Assembly (NCBI GenBank): GCA_041395625.1
Contig: JAWLAE010000001.1
Span: 868,001 to 932,000 of the forward strand
Direction of reading: 5' to 3'
Origin: CADEED01 sp041395625
GTDB taxonomy: Bacteria; Pseudomonadota; Gammaproteobacteria; Steroidobacterales; Steroidobacteraceae
DNA length: 64,000 bases
This document shows, piece by piece, positions 52,253-61,839 of this stretch. The notes under the pieces were generated by a model. That model had not been told where the DNA came from, did not search any database, and worked only from the letters and a program-made list of their open reading frames with translations. Positions within the stretch are counted from its first letter, which is position 1. The number at the start of each line of letters is the position of its first letter. Both the position numbers and the translations under genes were made by a program.

Positions 52253-53289
52253 CTTCGATCAGTGTTCGTCCAGGCCAGTCCTGGCTCGAGTCGATCTGGT
52301 ATGACGGAACGGGGCGGGGCGCGTGGTTGTTGCCGTTGTCCCTCCTGTACGGCGTCGTCACGCGATTGCGCCGACTGTGCTATCGAGTTCGGGTGTTGCC
52401 GTCGGTCGCCGTGGGTCGACCGGTCATCGTAGTCGGCAATCTCACCGTTGGCGGTGCGGGCAAAACGCCGCTGGTGGTATATCTCGTCACTCAGTTGCAG
52501 CGCCAGGGCTTTACGGTGGGCGTCATCTCCCGCGGCTACGGTGGCAGCAGCCGTGCTGTGCGTCCAGTGACCGCGCGCACTGATCCACGCGAGGTGGGCG
52601 ATGAGCCGGTCCTGATCGCGAAGCGCACGCACAGCCGCGTGTTCGTCGGTCGCAATCGGGTGGCGGCTGCACGCGCTGCCGTGGCAGCGGGTGCTGACAT
52701 AATTGTGAGTGACGATGGTCTGCAGCATTACGCGCTGGCACGCGATCTGGAGATCGTCGTCGTCGACGGTGAACGCGGTTTCGGGAACATGCGACTGCTG
52801 CCGGCGGGGCCGCTGCGCGAGCCGCTGCGACGTTTGCGACGTGCGGATTTCGTGGTGATGAACGGTGCGGGCTGGCTCGAGCGCGTGGGCCTGCCGGCCG
52901 GGCGCGCGGCGCTGACCATGGCGCTGTTGCCCAGCGATGCCGCGCCGGTGTCCGGGCGCGGAGCCGTCCGCTCGCTGGCCTCGTTTCGTGGTCAACCGGT
53001 GCATGCCGTGGCAGGAATCGGCCATCCGCAACGGTTTTTCGAACTGTTACGCAAGGCCGAACTACAGCTCATCGAACACCCGCTGCCGGACCACCATCCG
53101 TTGCAGGCTGCGGATCTCGCGTTCGGCGACGATGCGCCAGTGCTGATGACCGAGAAGGATGCCGTAAAATGCGCAGACTTGAACGACAAACGTTTGTGGT
53201 TTCTGCCGGTCAGTGCGCACTTCAATGCACTGGAGTCGAACGAATTGCTGGCTGCCATCACCGCAAGAATCCATCAGACTCGGGGCTGA
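52249..53289 (+). CDS. lpxK: Tetraacyldisaccharide 4'-kinase
   Basis: 346 residues from GTG overlapping msbA. It phosphorylates the lipid A disaccharide at 4'. P-loop VVGNLTVGGAGKTPLVVYL, GVISRGYGGSSRAVR, VGDEPVLIAKRT, VSDDGLQHYALARDLEIVVVDGERGFGN (metal/active site), PLREPLRRLRRADFVVMNG and HPLPDHHPLQAADLAF. Usual msbA-lpxK pairing. Confidence 0.96.
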   Translation: MTSISVRPGQSWLESIWYDGTGRGAWLLPLSLLYGVVTRLRRLCYRVRVLPSVAVGRPVIVVGNLTVGGAGKTPLVVYLVTQLQRQGFTVGVISRGYGGSSRAVRPVTARTDPREVGDEPVLIAKRTHSRVFVGRNRVAAARAAVAAGADIIVSDDGLQHYALARDLEIVVVDGERGFGNMRLLPAGPLREPLRRLRRADFVVMNGAGWLERVGLPAGRAALTMALLPSDAAPVSGRGAVRSLASFRGQPVHAVAGIGHPQRFFELLRKAELQLIEHPLPDHHPLQAADLAFGDDAPVLMTEKDAVKCADLNDKRLWFLPVSAHFNALESNELLAAITARIHQTRG

Positions 53290-53318
53290 TCACACACTGG
53301 TCCAAAGGGCGCTCACAC

Positions 53319-53507
53319 ATGGATACTAGACTGCTCGATATTTTGGCGTGCCCGCTCTGCAAAGGTCCGCTGCAGCACGCGCGTGCTGACAAAGTGTTAG
53401 TGTGCCGCGCCGACCGGCTGGCGTTTCCGATAGTCGACGACGTGCCGGTCATGCTCGAAGAAGAAGCACGGCAATTGCTGCCGGACGATCCTGTTCTGGC
53501 GCGCTGA
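53319..53507 (+). CDS. Trm112 family protein (YcaR-like)
   Basis: 62 residues from ATG, 29 bases after lpxK. MDTRLLDILACPLCKGPLQH has one CxxC; the later residues (LVCRADRLAFPIVDDVPVMLEEEAR) complete the zinc-ribbon-like fold. Members sit between lpxK and kdsB in many gammaproteobacteria. The eukaryotic relative activates methyltransferases; a bacterial role is not established. Confidence 0.92.
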   Translation: MDTRLLDILACPLCKGPLQHARADKVLVCRADRLAFPIVDDVPVMLEEEARQLLPDDPVLAR

Positions 53508-53511
53508 TGCG

Positions 53512-54327
53512 ATGACCAGTTTCCGGGTGGTCATACCGGCGCGCTACGACTCGGTGCGATTGCCGGGCAAGGCGTTGCTGATGCTGGCCGGCAAGCCCAT
53601 GCTGCAGTGGGTGCACGAGCGCGCCTGTGCCAGTCAAGCCAGCGAAGTGTGGGTGGCAACGGACGACGATCGGATCGAGAAGGCCGCGCAGGGCTTCGGG
53701 GCGCAGGTCGTGCTGACGAGGCGCGAGCATGTTAGCGGTACAGATCGGATTGCAGAAGTGGCGCGCTTGCGTGCCTGGCCAGCGGACGCCATCGTCGTCA
53801 ACGTTCAGGGCGATGAGCCGCTGATCCCGCCCGCGGCGATCGACCAGGTCGCGCAGCTGCTGGCTTCCGATCCGCACGCGGGGCTGGCGACGCTCGCCGC
53901 GCCGTTGCGATCGTCGCGGGATCTGGTCGACCCCAACGTCGTCAAAGTCGTCGCAGACAAAGATGGCCGGGCGCTGTACTTCAGTCGAGCACCGATTCCC
54001 TGCGACCGCGATGCGGCGTTGCCAGCAAGACTGACGCAGGATCGCGACTCCGCAGCGTCCCAAAATGGTCATAAGCTGTCGTCAGACCTCCTGGCAGTGG
54101 CACGGCGACACATAGGCATCTACGCCTATCGAGTGGCAGCGTTGGCCAGGCTCTCTACTACCGTGCCCACGCCGCTCGAGTCACTGGAGCGGCTCGAGCA
54201 ACTGCGGGCGCTGGAATCGGGTCTGCTCCTGCGGGTCGCTGATGCCGTGGCGCTGTCGCCAATGGACGTCAACACTGCGGACGATGCGCGTGCCGCCGCC
54301 ACGATGTTGAGGTCGCGCGAGCGCTAG
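53512..54327 (+). CDS. kdsB: 3-deoxy-manno-octulosonate cytidylyltransferase
   Basis: 271 residues from ATG. It makes CMP-KDO for lipopolysaccharide. FRVVIPARYDSVRLPGKALLMLAGKPMLQWVHERA, VWVATDDDRI, GTDRIAEVARLR, VVNVQGDEPLIPPAAI, ALYFSRAPIPCDRD and HIGIYAYRVAAL are the family blocks. Slightly longer than E. coli (248), with an insertion near residue 175 before HIGIYAY. Ends the lolC-to-kdsB envelope run. Confidence 0.96.
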   Translation: MTSFRVVIPARYDSVRLPGKALLMLAGKPMLQWVHERACASQASEVWVATDDDRIEKAAQGFGAQVVLTRREHVSGTDRIAEVARLRAWPADAIVVNVQGDEPLIPPAAIDQVAQLLASDPHAGLATLAAPLRSSRDLVDPNVVKVVADKDGRALYFSRAPIPCDRDAALPARLTQDRDSAASQNGHKLSSDLLAVARRHIGIYAYRVAALARLSTTVPTPLESLERLEQLRALESGLLLRVADAVALSPMDVNTADDARAAATMLRSRER

Positions 54328-54338
54328 CTGCGCGGCTT

Positions 54339-56591
54339 ATGTCGCAGCACGATGCGCCGCCGAGCGGCTCTCGTGATTTCCGTGCCCGTGGCATACTCCT
54401 CAGCATGGGGATCGGATCGAAGGGAATTCGGCTGTTCGATCGCTTCGCTTTACTTGCGAGGCTGGCTGCGACGGACCGTGGCGAAGTGTGGAGTGCGCTC
54501 GATGAACAGCGTCACGAAGTGGTCGCCGTCGAGCTCTTTGGCACCGATAGACTGCGACGTGCGGACGATTGGCGCCGTCTCACGCACGCTCACGAACTGA
54601 CGGAACGTCTGGCTCATTCCAATGTGCTGGCTATCGGCGCGCCATTGCGTGATGTCAGCACTGTGTTGATTCCCATGCAGCTCGCCGCCGGTGGCGACGC
54701 TCGCCGCTTGATCGGCGCTCCGTACTACGAGATCTTGCCAGTGCTCATCGATATTGCACAGGCGCTGCGTCACGCGCATCGGGCTGGCGTCGCACATCTC
54801 GACTTGCGGCCATGCAACGTGCTGCTCGACGAGAGTTCCTGCGCGCTGTTGAAAGGATTCCGGTTCGGCGGCGGCACTCGCCAGGAGTTCAATGCCGCCG
54901 TGCGCAAGGACTTGCGGGATTTCTCTCTGCTCGGGAGTGAGTTGTTAGGAAAGACAGCGGCTGCGACGCGCGCGGCCCCGCCGCGCTTGTGGGCATTGTT
55001 CGACCGCGTTTACGATGCTAGTTTCGGCGCGACGCCGCTGTCGTTCGCGGAGATAGGCGAAGAGCTGGAGGCGTCCCGGCACGATACTGCGCCGCTCGCA
55101 TTGGCCGCTCTCGATCTGACGCGACCAACCCGGGCGATCGATGTCACGCCGCTACCGCCGCCGCTCGAACTCGAGGTTGAGGCTGAAGCCGAGACTGCAC
55201 GACTGGACCAAGAAGCTATGCGTGCTGGCAACGCCGCAAGCGGTACCGTCGGGGAATTCGCCAGCACACCGATTGACAGCGCAGACCCGCAACTCGATCT
55301 TGAGCTGGGTGCGGCCCAGTCGTCGGCACACGCCACGTCAGTCGACGAGCAGTCGCAGGTCGAGCCACCTGCGGCAGCTCAGGCTGCCGAGACGGACGTG
55401 CGCGATGTCGATCCGCCACGGGCCGCCACAACTGCGGCCGACTTGCCGTCCGCAGACCAGTCGATCGAGCCCGAGTTTCTGGTGTTGCCACCGACTGCCA
55501 ACGATGAGTCATCGATCGCGCTCGATGGCATCGAAGTGCCGCTCGTGCTCGAGCCGGCGCCGCGTACGCGGCCCATTGCTGTGCCGGTGCAGGTCGATCC
55601 GGGTGCTGAAATGTCTGTGGAAGGAGCGGCCGCCAGCAGCTCTGGCCGCGCGCTGGTGCCGATTGCCGCGCAGCCGGTGGCGAGTCAAGCTCGCCGGTGG
55701 CGATGGATGGCGGCCGGCGTGGCGACCGTGCTGGTCGCAGGCGCTCTGTGGTTGTCCCGCAAAGCGGCGCTGGATGCTGAGCAAGGTCGGCTTATCGCCC
55801 AAGCTGCGCCTGCGGCGTCAGTGCCTGAGCCAGTCGTTTTGCCAGTCCAACCGCCGGAAGCTGCAACAACGACCGCCCAGACTGCCGCGCTCGCCGTAGC
55901 GGCAGAGGAGCTCGCGCAGACCGCGCGCTCTGTCAGCACACAACTGAGAATTGCCGAGAATGCGTTGAATGATCTCGATGAGCGGCGTGCGCGGAGTGCG
56001 CTGCTCACCGTGCGCCGGCTCGATCCGGACAATCGCGCCATTGCGGTCGGGCTGCGTCGGGCGGCTGCAATCGACGGTATCAAACCACTGCTGGCCGACG
56101 CTGCGCGGGCAGAAGAAGCACGTGACTTCGCGCGTGCGATACAAGGCTACAGTCACGCATTGGCCCTCGACAGCAAGCAGCGAGTTGCCCGCGACGGTAT
56201 GGCGCGCGTGCGGCGTACGATCGGCGATTCGGCGTATGGTCGCATGCTGGTAGACGCGTACGTCGCGCTGGGAGCCGGCCGTCTCGAAGCAGCTCGCGAT
56301 GGCTTTGGTCGAGCCTTGATCGAGAAACCGGACTCCATCGAAGCAGACCTCGGGCTCGAGCGTGCTGAGGCAGCGCTGACAGCGAGGCGCCTCGCGCCGC
56401 TGCTCAGGCAGGCAGCCCGGTACGAGGCGGCGGGCCGGTGGGCAGATGCATTGCGTGAGTACGATGAAATCCTGGCCATACAGCCGGACTACGTGCTGGC
56501 ACAGCAGGGCCGCCAGCGGGTCATGGTGCGTGTGGCGACATCCGGCGGCAATGCGGTGACAGGCAACTCAGGCGGCAGTTTCCAGCAGTAG
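54339..56591 (+). CDS. Predicted membrane-anchored pseudokinase with C-terminal TPR-like repeats
   Basis: 750 residues; start 54339, or 54405 (MGIGSKGIRLFDRF) for a kinase-only N-terminus. Residues about 28-245 have a protein-kinase outline: HAHRAGVAHLDLRPCNVLLD (HLD155, N160). The VAIK Lys is Glu (VAVE65) and the DFG Asp is Gly (KGFRFGG), so it should be catalytically dead. A long Ala/Glu/Asp/Pro-rich linker (250-450) leads to one membrane helix (about 455-473), then helical repeats resembling TPRs (about 540-735; ARDFARAIQGYSHALALD, AAGRWADALREYDEILAIQPDY). The repeats would be periplasmic. Function unknown; a scaffold or sensor is a guess. Confidence 0.72.
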   Translation: MSQHDAPPSGSRDFRARGILLSMGIGSKGIRLFDRFALLARLAATDRGEVWSALDEQRHEVVAVELFGTDRLRRADDWRRLTHAHELTERLAHSNVLAIGAPLRDVSTVLIPMQLAAGGDARRLIGAPYYEILPVLIDIAQALRHAHRAGVAHLDLRPCNVLLDESSCALLKGFRFGGGTRQEFNAAVRKDLRDFSLLGSELLGKTAAATRAAPPRLWALFDRVYDASFGATPLSFAEIGEELEASRHDTAPLALAALDLTRPTRAIDVTPLPPPLELEVEAEAETARLDQEAMRAGNAASGTVGEFASTPIDSADPQLDLELGAAQSSAHATSVDEQSQVEPPAAAQAAETDVRDVDPPRAATTAADLPSADQSIEPEFLVLPPTANDESSIALDGIEVPLVLEPAPRTRPIAVPVQVDPGAEMSVEGAAASSSGRALVPIAAQPVASQARRWRWMAAGVATVLVAGALWLSRKAALDAEQGRLIAQAAPAASVPEPVVLPVQPPEAATTTAQTAALAVAAEELAQTARSVSTQLRIAENALNDLDERRARSALLTVRRLDPDNRAIAVGLRRAAAIDGIKPLLADAARAEEARDFARAIQGYSHALALDSKQRVARDGMARVRRTIGDSAYGRMLVDAYVALGAGRLEAARDGFGRALIEKPDSIEADLGLERAEAALTARRLAPLLRQAARYEAAGRWADALREYDEILAIQPDYVLAQQGRQRVMVRVATSGGNAVTGNSGGSFQQ

Positions 56592-56633
56592 GATTCTGCA
56601 ACGTCGCGTCAATCGCGTTAGGATCTGCACCCG

Positions 56634-57440
56634 GTGCAGCTCGCGGCGATCAATATCTATCCGATCAAGTCCTGTGCTGGCATCTCGCTCGCCAGCAGCC
56701 GGGTCATGTGCACTGGTCTCGAATGGGACCGCCACTGGATGCTGGTTCGCGACGACGGGCGTTTCGTGACGCAGCGCGAGCTGCCGATGCTGGCCACGAT
56801 CGTGCCGCGTATCGTACCGCCCAGTCTGGTTCTCAGCGCCCCAGGGGAGCAGCCGCTGTCGATTCCGCTCAGCGCAGCGGGTGGTGCGCGCAGCGTCACT
56901 GTGTGGCGCGATCGCGTCGGTGGAATCGACTGCGGGGACGCGGTCGCCGCCTGGCTTTCGGCCGTCACACGCGAGTCACTCCGCCTGGTTGCATTCGATC
57001 CCGCGCTGCCGCGTGCCAGCAATCCCGTTTTCACTGGTGCTGTTACCGCATTCACCGAGTTCTCGGATGGCTACGCGATCCTGCTCTTGTCGGAGACCTC
57101 GCTCGAGGATCTGAACGGACGTCTGCCGGGACAACCGCTCGAGATGGCGCAGTTCCGCCCCAATTTGGTGCTAAGCGATGCGAGCGCGTATGCGGAGGAC
57201 AAGTTTTCGGAGCTGCGAATCGGCGCGGTGACACTGCGCGTGGTCAAGCCCTGTACCCGTTGCAAAATCACGACGATCGATCAGCGGTCGGGCATCCAAC
57301 ACGGCGACGAGCCATTGCGTACACTGCGTGGCTATCGCTATGACCGCCAACTGAACGGCGTGACGTTCGGGCAGAATGCCATCGTGCTGAATGGCGTCGG
57401 TCAGGAGTTGAAGGTCGGCATGGCCGTGCATACCTGTTGA
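56634..57440 (+). CDS. MOSC domain protein (YcbX/mARC-like)
   Basis: 268 residues from GTG. The N-terminal MOSC_N beta barrel (LAAINIYPIKSCAGISL, GLEWDRHWMLVRDDGRFVTQRELPML) is followed by the MOSC domain (QFRPNLVLSD, ELRIGAVTLRVVKPCTRCKITTID, GQNAIVLNG). The KPCTRC Cys is the expected Mo-cofactor ligand. Relatives reduce N-hydroxylated compounds. E. coli YcbX has an added ferredoxin domain; none here, so an external electron donor is needed. The following gene starts 46 bases on. Confidence 0.88.
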   Translation: MQLAAINIYPIKSCAGISLASSRVMCTGLEWDRHWMLVRDDGRFVTQRELPMLATIVPRIVPPSLVLSAPGEQPLSIPLSAAGGARSVTVWRDRVGGIDCGDAVAAWLSAVTRESLRLVAFDPALPRASNPVFTGAVTAFTEFSDGYAILLLSETSLEDLNGRLPGQPLEMAQFRPNLVLSDASAYAEDKFSELRIGAVTLRVVKPCTRCKITTIDQRSGIQHGDEPLRTLRGYRYDRQLNGVTFGQNAIVLNGVGQELKVGMAVHTC

Positions 57441-57486
57441 ACGATTGCGCGCCCGCACCTTTCCGCCCACGTCGAGAATTGCTTTG

Positions 57487-60400
57487 ATGAATGCCACGCT
57501 GCCCTTACCCTTCGATGCGGTTGAGCTGTCGCCTGCGGATCAGGCGCCACGTTCGCACGATCCTGCTGCGCCCCGCCTGCGCGAGATTCCGTACAACTAC
57601 ACGTCTTTCTCGGATCGTGAGATCGTCATCCGCTTGCTGGGCGAAGCTGCGTGGCGGCTGCTGGACGAGTTGCGCGGCGAGCGTCGCACCGGCAGGTCGG
57701 CGCGCATGCTCTACGAGGTGCTCGGCGATATCTGGGCTGTGGAGCGCAATCCCTATCTGGAAGAGGATCTGGCCGACAACCCCAAACGCCGCCGCTCGCT
57801 GATCGCCGCGCTACGCCATCGGCTGGCTGAGATCGAGCGACGGCGGGAGCCTGCTGATCCAGTGCGCGATGCCAAAGTCGGCCAGTTGTTGGATGCCGCA
57901 TCGACGGCGGTCACAGCCTTTGCGGAACACTTCAAGGTGACTGCCGCGCTACGCGAGCGTGTACGGCGGGCGCTGCTCAAGCACACGCGACCAGACAACA
58001 TTCGCAGCGATGCGTTTGCGCGCGTCTCCCATGTGACGGACGCAACCGATTGGCGGGTGGAGTACCCGCTAGTGGTGCTGATGCCTGACACTGAGGACGA
58101 AGTACCAGCGCTGGTGCGTGCCTGCATCGCAGCCGGACTGACGATCATTCCACGCGGTGGAGGTACCGGCTATACCGGGGGTGCGATACCGCTCACGCCC
58201 TTGTCAGTCGTCATCAACACTGAGAAGCTCGAGGCGCTCTCTGGCGTCGAGCTAGTCAGTCTGCCCGGCGTCTCACAACCTGTGCCCACGCTTCGCTCCG
58301 AAGCTGGAGTTGTTACGCGGCGAGTGACCACAGCAGCTGAGCAGGCCGGCTACGTCTTCGCCGTCGATCCGACCTCAGCTGATGCATCGTGCGTTGGCGG
58401 CAACGTCGCGATGAACGCGGGTGGCAAGAAGGCAGTATTGTGGGGTACTGCAGTCGACAATCTCGCCTGGTGGCGGATGGTCGACCCGGACGGCAATTGG
58501 CTGGAGGTTGAGCGACTTGCACACAATCTTGGCAAGATCCATGATGCCGAGAGCGTCAGCTTCCGGCTGACGTGGCGCGACGGGCGTGAGCCGGCTGATT
58601 CAGCGCGCGTTCTGCGTGCCGAACAACTGACACTTCCGGGCGCGATGTTCCGCAAAGCGGGTCTCGGCAAAGATGTCACGGACAAGTTCCTCGGCGGCCT
58701 GCCTGGTGTGCAGAAAGAGGGTGCCGATGGCCTGATTACGGCGGCGCGCTGGATCGTGCATCGTATGCCCGCCGCGATGCGTACCGTGTGCCTCGAGTTC
58801 TTCGGCCAGCCTGCCGATGCCATTCCCAGTATCGTCGAGATCCGGGATTTTCTGGCCAACGCCGGTAAGTCGCCGGGCAGCGCCAGATTGGCTGGTCTCG
58901 AACACCTGGACCAGCGCTACCTCAAAGCCGTGGGCTATGCCGCGAAGTCAAAGCGCGGCGTGCTGCCGAAAATGGTCCTGATCGGCGATATCGTTGGCGA
59001 TGATGAAAACGCCGTCGCGCGCGCGGCGTCCGAGGTCGTGCGGATTGCCAATGCGCGTAGCGGCGAAGGCTTCGTGGCCACCAGCGCGGAGGCATGCCGA
59101 AAGTTCTGGTTGGATCGCGCCCGAACCGCGGCCATTGCCCGTCATACGAATGCCTTCAAGATCAACGAAGATGTCGTCATTCCACTCGAACGACTTGGTA
59201 GTTACACCGACGCCATCGAGAAGATAAACATTGAGCTCTCGATTCGGAACAAATTGGCATTGCTGGTGGCGTTGCGGACCAGGCTGGAGCAGCCGCTGCC
59301 GCTTACTCAGGCTGCCGGCGCGGAGGCCGATCGGCTACCACCCGCGGAAATATTGGGGGACCGCGTTGCGCGCGCGACTGCCCTGTTGGCCCACGTCGAG
59401 GCCCGCTGGCGCTATCTACTCGACAATATCGACACACCTTTGGGTGCACTGCGCACCGACACACTGACGAGCCTGCTGGGCGATGTGGCGGTCGATGTGG
59501 GGCGCCAGGCTGCCAACGACGCTGCGCGCACTGTCTTCCGGATGTTGCAGGACCACAGCGTACGCGTTTCCTGGAAACGCGAGCTGCGCGCGCCGCTCGA
59601 GGCGGTTTTCGCGGGCGGCGCGTTCCGGTCGGTGCGTGCCGAGTTCGACGCCATCCATCAGCGTGTCCTCAAGAGCCGGGTATTCGTCGCGCTGCATATG
59701 CACGCTGGCGACGGCAACGTCCATACGAATATTCCCGTGAACTCGGACGACTATGGAATGCTCGCGGCGGCCAACATCGCGGTCGCTCGCATCATGGGTA
59801 TCGCGCGTGAGCTCGGCGGCGTGATTTCCGGCGAACACGGCATCGGCGTGACCAAACTTGAATACCTGACGGAAGCCGAGCTGGCACCATTCCGAGATTA
59901 CAAGCGGCGGATCGATCCGCACGGCCGATTCAACCACGGCAAGTTGCTGCCGGCAGGTGATCTGCGCCGTGCCTACACGCCAAGCTTCGCGCTGATGGGT
60001 TACGAATCGCTGATCATGCAGCATTCCGAGATCGCTACCATTTCCGATTCCATCTCCGACTGCCTGCGTTGCGGCAAGTGCAAGCCGGTTTGCGCCACTC
60101 ACGTACCTCGTGCCAACCTGCTGTATTCACCCCGCAACAAGATTTTGGCGACCTCGCTCCTGATCGAGGCATTCCTCTACGAAGAGCAGACCCGGCGCGG
60201 GGTGTCGCTGCGACACTGGGACGAATTCGCAGATGTCGCCGATCATTGCACCGTGTGCCACAAATGCGAGGCGCCATGTCCCGTAGACATCGACTTCGGC
60301 GATGTGTCCATGGCGATGCGCGATCTGCTGCGCCGGATGGGCAAGAGGCGTTTCAACCCTGGTACGACTGCGGCCATGTTCTTCCTGAACGCCCGCAATC

Positions 60401-61473
60401 CCGCGACCATCAAGCTGGTCCGCAAGCTGATGATAGATTGGGGCTATCGCGCGCAGCGGACCGCTAACAAGTTCTTTGCGGTCGCCGCCAAGACGCAGAA
60501 CAAGCGGCCACCTGCGACGGTAGGCAAGGCACCACTAGCCGAGCAAGTCGTGCATTTCGTCAATCGCAAGATGCCCGGTGGCTTGCCGAAGCGCACTGCA
60601 CGAGCTTTGCTCGACATAGAGGACAAGAACTACGTGCCGATCATCCGCGATCCGGCGCGGACTGCGAGCGACAGCGAAGCGGTGTTCTATTTTCCCGGCT
60701 GCGGCTCTGAGCGGTTGTTCTCCCAAGTCGGACTCGCGACCCAGGCGATGCTGTGGCACGTCGGCGTCCAGACTGTGCTGCCGCCTGGCTATCTCTGCTG
60801 CGGGTATCCGCAACGCGGCAGTGGCGACGCAGACAAGGCCGAGAAGCTGATCACTGACAACCGGGTGCTGTTCCATCGCGTGGCAAATACACTCAACTAT
60901 CTGGACATCAAGACGGTCGTGGTTAGTTGCGGAACCTGCTACGACCAGTTGCAGGGTTATCAGTTCGACAAGATCTTTCCTGGTTCGCGAATTGTCGACA
61001 TCCACGAGTTTCTCATGGAAAAAGGCGTACGGCTCGCGAATGTAACTGGCACGCAGTATCTCTATCACGACCCCTGCCACACGCCGATGAAGAGCTATCA
61101 ACCGCTCGACGTCGTCAATCAATTGATGAACAGCGATCTCAACGGCGCGATCGCCAGGAACGACCGCTGCTGCGGGGAGTCCGGCACGTTTGCGATCACG
61201 CGTCCGGACATCGCGACGCAAGTGCGTTTTCGAAAAGAGCAGGAATTGCGTGCCGGTACCGATGCCGTGCGCGGTGCCGGCCACAAGGGTGACGTCAAGG
61301 TGCTCACGTCCTGTCCCTCGTGTCTGCAGGGGCTCAAACGCTACAGCGATGACGCGGATCTGGACGCTGACTACATCGTCGTGGAGATCGCCAAGCATGT
61401 ACTAGGAGAGGACTGGATGTCCGAGTACGTCCGCGCGGCCAATACCGGCGGGATCGAGCGCGTCCTCGTCTGA
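57487..61473 (+). CDS. Large FAD-linked oxidase / Fe-S (CCG) oxidoreductase with DUF3683
   Basis: 1328 residues from ATG 57487 (MNATLPLPFD). Domains: N-terminal DUF3683-type region (about 1-190; REIPYNYTSFSDREIVIRLLG); FAD-binding PCMH domain (IIPRGGGTGYTGGAIPL, FAVDPTSADASCVGGNVAMNAGGKKAVLWG); FAD-oxidase C-terminal domain (LHMHAGDGNVHTNIPV, GEHGIGVTKLEYL); two 4Fe-4S motifs (CLRCGKCKPVCATH, CTVCHKCEAPCPVD); two CCG domains (YFPGCGSERLF with LCCGYP; HDPCHTP with RCCGESG). This is the GlcD plus GlcF plan in one chain, a predicted 2-hydroxyacid (lactate-like) dehydrogenase feeding electrons to a membrane carrier. Substrate not determinable. Confidence 0.9.
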   Translation: MNATLPLPFDAVELSPADQAPRSHDPAAPRLREIPYNYTSFSDREIVIRLLGEAAWRLLDELRGERRTGRSARMLYEVLGDIWAVERNPYLEEDLADNPKRRRSLIAALRHRLAEIERRREPADPVRDAKVGQLLDAASTAVTAFAEHFKVTAALRERVRRALLKHTRPDNIRSDAFARVSHVTDATDWRVEYPLVVLMPDTEDEVPALVRACIAAGLTIIPRGGGTGYTGGAIPLTPLSVVINTEKLEALSGVELVSLPGVSQPVPTLRSEAGVVTRRVTTAAEQAGYVFAVDPTSADASCVGGNVAMNAGGKKAVLWGTAVDNLAWWRMVDPDGNWLEVERLAHNLGKIHDAESVSFRLTWRDGREPADSARVLRAEQLTLPGAMFRKAGLGKDVTDKFLGGLPGVQKEGADGLITAARWIVHRMPAAMRTVCLEFFGQPADAIPSIVEIRDFLANAGKSPGSARLAGLEHLDQRYLKAVGYAAKSKRGVLPKMVLIGDIVGDDENAVARAASEVVRIANARSGEGFVATSAEACRKFWLDRARTAAIARHTNAFKINEDVVIPLERLGSYTDAIEKINIELSIRNKLALLVALRTRLEQPLPLTQAAGAEADRLPPAEILGDRVARATALLAHVEARWRYLLDNIDTPLGALRTDTLTSLLGDVAVDVGRQAANDAARTVFRMLQDHSVRVSWKRELRAPLEAVFAGGAFRSVRAEFDAIHQRVLKSRVFVALHMHAGDGNVHTNIPVNSDDYGMLAAANIAVARIMGIARELGGVISGEHGIGVTKLEYLTEAELAPFRDYKRRIDPHGRFNHGKLLPAGDLRRAYTPSFALMGYESLIMQHSEIATISDSISDCLRCGKCKPVCATHVPRANLLYSPRNKILATSLLIEAFLYEEQTRRGVSLRHWDEFADVADHCTVCHKCEAPCPVDIDFGDVSMAMRDLLRRMGKRRFNPGTTAAMFFLNARNPATIKLVRKLMIDWGYRAQRTANKFFAVAAKTQNKRPPATVGKAPLAEQVVHFVNRKMPGGLPKRTARALLDIEDKNYVPIIRDPARTASDSEAVFYFPGCGSERLFSQVGLATQAMLWHVGVQTVLPPGYLCCGYPQRGSGDADKAEKLITDNRVLFHRVANTLNYLDIKTVVVSCGTCYDQLQGYQFDKIFPGSRIVDIHEFLMEKGVRLANVTGTQYLYHDPCHTPMKSYQPLDVVNQLMNSDLNGAIARNDRCCGESGTFAITRPDIATQVRFRKEQELRAGTDAVRGAGHKGDVKVLTSCPSCLQGLKRYSDDADLDADYIVVEIAKHVLGEDWMSEYVRAANTGGIERVLV

Positions 61474-61839
61474 GTACGCGTTTGGGACGCGTTGGCTGCC
61501 GGCGTCAGCTCGCGAGTCGTGGGTCAGCGCCACGCGCGCGCCAGACACCAGATGCTGGCGAGGACCCTACACCGACGAAGCAGTCTCCCGGCACGCGCAG
61601 CCAGACGAGCGATTCCACGAGGGGGCTGTGGAGGAACTCGGCCGACCGCGCGTACCAGAAGTCTTCGATCACCGCACCATGGTGACGAGGATCGACTCAG
61701 CATCCCTTGATGTGGGTCAAGTCCGGGTATCGTGGAAAACCGAGATACGCCGCGGTAAGCCGCTATGCCAGCCGAGGCCTCGTTGGGTTACAAGGGCGCA
61801 CGCGAGTGAGTGCGCTCGTATTTGCTAGAGGGGGCCCGG
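61474..61839. other. Intergenic region upstream of the Crp/Fnr gene
   Basis: 366 bases with no convincing gene; frames across it are short, Arg-rich and without family resemblance. The notable content is an FNR/DNR-type box at 61707-61720. A GAGGGGG ribosome-binding site lies just before the regulator ATG. No T-tract terminator after the large oxidoreductase is seen. Confidence 0.6.
61707..61720 (+). promoter_or_regulatory. FNR/DNR-type box upstream of the regulator gene
   Basis: TTGATGTGGGTCAA matches TTGAT-N4-ATCAA except for one base in the right half (GTCAA). Its centre is 126 bases before the regulator ATG, leaving room for an activated promoter with a transcript start near 61755. Suggests control by oxygen or nitric oxide, by the encoded regulator itself or an FNR. 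Confidence 0.65.

Noticed and set aside
534..54945. Recurrent GTTAG within genes, often as TTA Leu codons
   Set aside because: By rough base-composition estimate the number seen is not above chance, and TTA codons followed by C, T or A also occur, so no special motif is supported.
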